Assembly (NCBI GenBank): GCA_027924645.1
Contig: BSBN01000187.1
Coordinates: 16,014,001-16,078,000, forward strand
DNA from: Cunninghamia lanceolata
Taxonomy: Eukaryota; Streptophyta; Pinopsida; Cupressales; Cupressaceae
Direction of reading: 5' to 3'
DNA: 64,000 nucleotides
Shown: piece by piece, positions 59,620-64,000 of the stretch
How positions within the stretch are numbered: position 1 is the first letter of the stretch
Layout: each line of letters starts with the position of its first letter
The notes under the pieces: model-generated
The model's input: the letters and a program-made list of their open reading frames with translations, nothing else
What the model was told of the DNA's origin: nothing
Databases searched by the model: none
Program-made: the position numbers and the translations under genes

Positions 59620-62600
59620 TTAATCCAATGAACCATCTGGATCTGCTCTACTCTTTATTGTGTCAAGTATTGCTTCATGGTCAGACTCACGCACCTTCCA
59701 CAATATTTTGTTCAAAGGTCTACCCCGATACTTTATCAAATGAACATTGGATGCCACGACAAGGTTCGAGTAATGAAGAATCTTTCGATGCATGTCAAAG
59801 TCCTGAAATAGCCAAATATTAACACTCTTATGTGGGTACCTTCTAAGCCATGTTCCAATAATAACCACTGATCCTGTAGGGTATTCGATGTTTTCTCCAT
59901 CTGTAACAGGGGCCTCCAATTTCTTTTTGGCCTCAACACAACGGCATAAGTAATAATCTGTTCCCTCTTCATTATCTTCATCTGTAATAACTGCATATAC
60001 GTGTCCTACATTGATATGTGTAGCAAATTAGATGAAATTAGTCAACATTACAAAAACACTACAAAGTAAGATGACATTACCTGGTTGAACTAGATGAAAT
60101 TAGATGCATATATGTGCCCTATATTACCTGGTTGAACTAAATCTGATATGTGGTCAAAGTCAACTGACGATTCCATCTGTGTTAGTTCCAGTGCCGTCGG
60201 GGGTCGATACGTGTCAAGTGGGCTAAGATAACTTAACTGCCATTCGTCAACCCACTCCTTTGACTCGCACTCATCCCAGACTTGAATTGTACAGGAAGAA
60301 CAAAAGCATGACATCTTTCGTGTATGGATACTCCATGAACCTGCAATTGAACTTCTGAAAGAGTGCATCTCATTTGATCCTGTCAGTGTACAACAATCCT
60401 CATATGGTGCAATGTTAGTATCATCTATCAACCAAAAAAATCTACGAACTAAAGACTTACCTTCATTACCTGGACCCATGGAAGCATTACACCACTCGAC
60501 AATCGATTTTGCATCTGTCAACTTTGCATTGTCTTTATACTTTAACTCTTCTCGTGCTATGGCTCTTTTGATACATGCTCCTGCACCATCATGCTCCCCC
60601 TTTCCATGCCCGGCCTCACAAAAGTTCCACATATGTTGAATACCTGTAAAATTATGCCTCCTACTCAGCCAATAGAAATTCTGTGAGTTCTTGAATTGTG
60701 ATGCACAATTATCCGACCATATGATATGCTGACTGAACGATATGCCCCTTCTAGCCAAATCATTATAGAACACCTGAAAGCAACCTTGCACGAACTCCGT
60801 AGAATGCGTGCGATCATCACTAATATAGAAATGATACTCCCTTATGATCTTTCTGTCATCCTCTGTACTATCATTCGCATGAATGAATGCGATGTGCACA
60901 AATATAGAAACCTGTGTGGAGTTGTAATATTGTGATTGCACCTCACGCTGTGGCTGTAGACTGTAGTTCTCTGCAAAGTCGACGACTGAAACAATGCTAC
61001 CAACTGGAAATGTGTCCTTGCATAACTTGAATTGCAAGTCCAACCATCGAGCTCTATGGGCATGTCTTGCATACTCATACACTATGCTGTCACGAAATAT
61101 AGGCATAAACTGATACACTGGAATCTTTTCAATAACTAATTCACACCTCTTTGCTTCTTTACCATCTTTTGTATTGTATGCCACTGTTTTATACTTGCCA
61201 AATTCTACTAGTTCATTTCCAACCGCATGTGTTATTTCCATATGTTCACATATTGGCAAATGTTGCAAGCCACCGCAACGATGACATGTGCCATCCAAGC
61301 ATAATTTCTTGTAGAATATTTGACCTTCCTCTCTTTCACATAAAATTCTTGATATGAAATCTCTTGAAGATGTTGGTGGGGCACATATGGCACAACCCTG
61401 CAAATCATTGTTAGTATGCATATCTAAACATATAGACCTATAAGCATCAAAATGGTTAGAAAATTCAATATGTAATCTACAACAACAAGTAGTGCGTGTG
61501 TGATTTATCTTAACATAGAAAGGTTTTAGCATTTCAAAATATCTTTGACAAATTTTAATTTGAGGATACTTCTCTAGAAATTTACCATAAAACTGTGTTT
61601 GAGTCTCATCCAAAAAATGCTTTGGATGTGGCTCGCGGTTCTGACTACCAATTCTCCTTCTTACCACATCCCTTTGATTCGGAGATACCCTTGTGTAATT
61701 CTTCCAAAAGTCTTCAATTAGTGACCTCAATGCTTCAACAATTGGTTTATCTTTTCGTGGTAGTCTCCCCGAGAACGCCCATAATTCATTGGCATTAGTG
61801 TCCTCAATTCTTTGGCGTCTTCCAACGGCTCTTGATAAAGTTTTCCTATTAATTCTCAATTTTTGACTTGTCTTTCTAATAAGACGAGCTTTCCTCGTTT
61901 GACTACTTACTATAGTCGATGTAATCACACGCCGTGTTGCATTACTATCTTTTGTGCGTGAGGTGTTACCCACACTCTCATACGCACTCATTAGATTCTT
62001 GACAATAGATTTTTCACTTGAAGCCTCTGATGTTTTCAACCCAAGAATCTTCATGATAGACCTATACTTTATACTTCGCATCATTTCAACGAATAGTTGA
62101 CATCTTGCAGTCTCATTTAACTTTTCAAAGAACAATCTCCAAATCTTATTAGCATATCTTCTACAAGTGCATTTTGGAATCTTACCTTCCATTGGCTGCA
62201 AAATATTCTCATCAATATCAATCAAATACTTTGGCTTTCTATGCAAAATTCTAGGTGGTGTCAAGTTAGGTAAATTCATCTCAACATTAGGAATTTCATC
62301 AATATTTAAATGAGATGGGTTAGATGGCATACCTTCGATCGAAGATGGAATAGATGACATACCTTGAGGTTGAGGTGGGAACGATGGCGTACCTCCTTCA
62401 TCACATGTGAGTGATGATGTACTCTCAACTTGAGATGTGGTAGATGGTGTCCCTACATGTTGTCTTGCGATAAAGGATGTGTCTCCAACTATGGTATTTA
62501 AATCTCTCGTACCACGAAGTTTTTGCATTCGTTCTCTTTGTGCCGCCAATACCATATCTCTTTGTGATGGTTGTGGTTCCTCTTCAATTGGTATGTCTTC

Positions 62601-62717
62601 ATTTATCGTGTCCAATTTCCTCTTCTCACGAAGTTCCCTCATAGCCATTGCTTTCTTTGCATTCTTAGCTTCTATCTCTTCCTGTGTTGGTTTAATTCTT
62701 GATCGTTTCCTCGGCAT
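59620..62717 (-). CDS. DDE-type transposase of element E, two exons, 991 residues
   Basis: Exon 1 is 62717-60128 and exon 2 is 60005-59620. The 122-bp intron is GT-AG, and the joined frame ends at the stop at 59620. The start is ATG 62717 (MPRKRSRIKPTQEEIEAKNA). Layout: basic N terminus (1-75), low-complexity Ser/Pro linker (75-155), helical basic region (160-360), Cys-rich zinc-binding-like segment (411-490, including CAIC and CHRC), then a presumed RNase H-fold core with VVDFAENYSLQPQ (Asp580), IIWSDNCASQFKN (Asp669) and EAGHGKGEHDGAG (Glu708 or Asp710). A second Cys cluster follows (CFCSSC, 804-809). Exon 2 adds a conserved block PTGSVVIIGTWLRRYP ... DHEAILDT. The three acidic blocks and exon 2 are kept in the relic at 1133-4112. 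Similar VDFAEN / WSD..SQFKN / HGKG..DG proteins occur as uncharacterised proteins in plants and animals, from memory. The role as transposase is inferred from these motifs and the flanking inverted ends. Confidence 0.82.
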
Positions 62718-63459
62718 GACGGAGAATTTGTCTGTAGCATGATAAAGAGACCAATATTAGTTCTTAAGAAATGAATACATGATAATAGTGGGATTGTATT
62801 TTTTTTATGTTGTAAGGATTTATTCTTGTATAGTTTGACATCATGGTATGAACTAAGGTTTGTTTATTACACATAATTATTAAAGAGCCCAAGTGTAGAA
62901 AATATACATGGCATCATGTGAGATTGTAGGTTGCTTTCTTGATTGGAAATGTGTCTATTTTAAACATGTATGATAATGCATGATAAAGTAATTCAATCCG
63001 AAATAAGGAAAATGTAAAGAACATGCATGTAAAGACTTGACATACCTAAAAAACGAAGATTTGAATGGAGAGAGTACCCAATTATGTAGTGTTTTTATCT
63101 TCTTGCATCAAACTCCTCAACAATTTGAGTTTTTCACCACTTGCTTCCTTTTCAATGTTAAATTCTTAAAATTGAATCAAAATTAACATTGCAATACTAC
63201 AAAAATTGAAACTTGTATAGATATATATCAAATTTGGTTTGAAAACTATGTTATTTCCTCCTTCTCAAGTTGGCAAAGCAGAAAAGGTGGTGGAAAGATC
63301 ATGCAAAGGTGGTACAATGTGTCAAATGTGCATGTGAACTTCCCAATAGCATGAAAGCACTTCTTTTTTGTCAGAGCACGCGCAGAATCAGTAAGAAAAC
63401 AGAGCATGTGGGCCTGGATCACGGGGGTAACCACTTTTTTACCATTTTAGTAGAATTAC
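62718..63459 (-). promoter_or_regulatory. Upstream region of the transposase gene
   Basis: AT-rich DNA between the transposase ATG and the right end of element E. It presumably holds the promoter and 5' untranslated region. I could not single out a TATA box or an upstream exon. Confidence 0.4.
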
Positions 63460-63509
63460 AAAACGCGAGCGCATTATAACGCGCTCGCGCTATAACGCGC
63501 TCGCGTTTT
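63460..63509. repeat. Right terminal palindrome of element E
   Basis: It begins AAAACGCGAGCGC (63460-63472) and ends with its exact reverse complement GCGCTCGCGTTTT (63497-63509), with two tandem TATAACGCGCTCGCG units between them. Its outer sequence, read inward, shares the 17-mer AACGCGAGCGCGTTATA with the left end and then diverges. Confidence 0.93.
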
Positions 63510-63523
63510 GTCCTCCTATAGAT

Positions 63524-64000
63524 CTCTAAACCCTAAACCCTCAACTCTGATCCCTTGACCCTCAACCCTCAATGTCAAATCCTAATCCCTCAACCCTATC
63601 CCTAAACCCTCAACCCTCAATGTCAAATCCTAATCCCTCAACCTCAACCTTGTCCCTAAACCCTAATCCCTTCAACCTCAACCCTATCCCTAAACCCTTG
63701 ACCCTCGAACCTCAGCCCTCAACGTCAAACCGTAATCCCTTGATGCAGAGCGAAACAAGTTGAACATTAACACAGGTGAAAAAATCCTTGAAAGTCCACA
63801 AAATAACCTTTACAGTGTATATCGGTAAGACAATTTAAATGTCACACCAAAATGTACCTCAACCCTCAACCCTCAACATCAAACCCTCGAACCTTAACCC
63901 TTAACATCAAACCCTAATCCCTCAACCCTTAACTCTAATCCCTCGACCTTCAACCCTGATCCTAAACCCTAAACCCTCAACGCCAAATTCTAATCCCTCA
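63524..64000. repeat. Degenerate telomere-like repeats
   Basis: Mixed CCCTAAA, CCCTCAA, CCCTAAT and CCCTTGA heptamers fill 63524-63738 and 63855 to the window end, with a recurring longer unit around AATGTCAAATCCTAATCCCT (63571, 63630). About 117 bp of unrelated DNA (63739-63855) interrupts them. This is the C-rich strand of a plant TTTAGGG-type repeat, much degenerated, and probably an interstitial block. Confidence 0.8.

Larger units (their letters stand above)
50380..63510. mobile_element. Element E: probable DNA transposon with palindromic CpG-rich ends and two convergent genes
   Basis: Both ends carry blocks built from ATAACGCGAGCGCGTTAT. The left (50380-50480) and the reverse complement of the right (63460-63509) share the 17-mer AACGCGAGCGCGTTATA. 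Inside, orfA (+) starts 148 bp after the left block and the transposase gene (-) starts about 740 bp from the right block, so the two genes point at each other. Both are free of stops. The centre holds GGCGC-word DNA and a 359-bp satellite that may be a later insertion. A target duplication could not be identified, so the exact ends are provisional. A divergent relic of the same transposase lies at 1133-4112. I cannot place it in a named superfamily. Confidence 0.75.

Noticed and set aside
50375..63515. Target-site duplication of element E
   Set aside because: Comparing ...TTTAGGC with TCCTCCTATAG... at several possible end points gave no convincing matching words, so none is claimed.

Overview
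This is nuclear DNA of a land plant whose genome is full of old transposons, most likely a gymnosperm. That placement is inferred from the depth of nesting, the Tat-type Ty3/gypsy and Sirevirus-like Ty1/copia elements, the long AT-rich LTRs, and the many stop codons made by C-to-T or G-to-A change. I found no recognisable host housekeeping gene, rRNA, tRNA or CRISPR. Nearly everything that can be identified is mobile-element DNA.

Left part (1-7941): a decayed minus-strand copy of a DDE-type transposase gene (about 1133-4112), with a cluster of AAATGGATATCCATTT palindromes just upstream, then 3.5 kb without a supportable gene.

Middle part (7942-46256): a nest of retrotransposons. Copia element A (+; 5' LTR 7942-8187) is split inside its gag gene by a 34-kb Tat-type gypsy element B (-; 9892-43869) flanked by perfect GATGC target duplications. 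B is itself interrupted by copia element C (-; 17196-24320), by the pol-less copia-like element D (-; 24408-31954), and by an LTR-like insertion F in its right LTR (40454-43650). B carries an antisense plant-mobile-domain pseudogene. D carries a coiled-coil and zinc-knuckle gag-like region plus a long charged ORF that I do not recognise. Element A is cut off inside reverse transcriptase at about 46252.

Right part (46257-64000): AT-rich non-coding DNA with a tandem duplication, a truncated second copy of the B family (LTR 48443-49494), and then a probable 13.1-kb DNA transposon E (50380-63510). E is bounded by CpG-rich palindromic ends built from ATAACGCGAGCGCGTTAT. It holds two convergent genes without internal stops: a seven-exon gene of unknown function (orfA, +, 50628-52725) and a two-exon, 991-residue DDE-type transposase (-, 59620-62717). 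Between them lie a GGCGC-word array and about seven copies of a 359-bp satellite arranged as an A/B dimer. The pseudogene at the left edge of the window is a divergent relative of this transposase and lacks its intron. Degenerate telomere-like CCCTAAA/CCCTCAA repeats follow the right end of E to the end of the window.

The strongest candidate for something undescribed is element E. In a window where almost every other coding region is littered with stops, both E genes are open, and its ends keep dense CpG.
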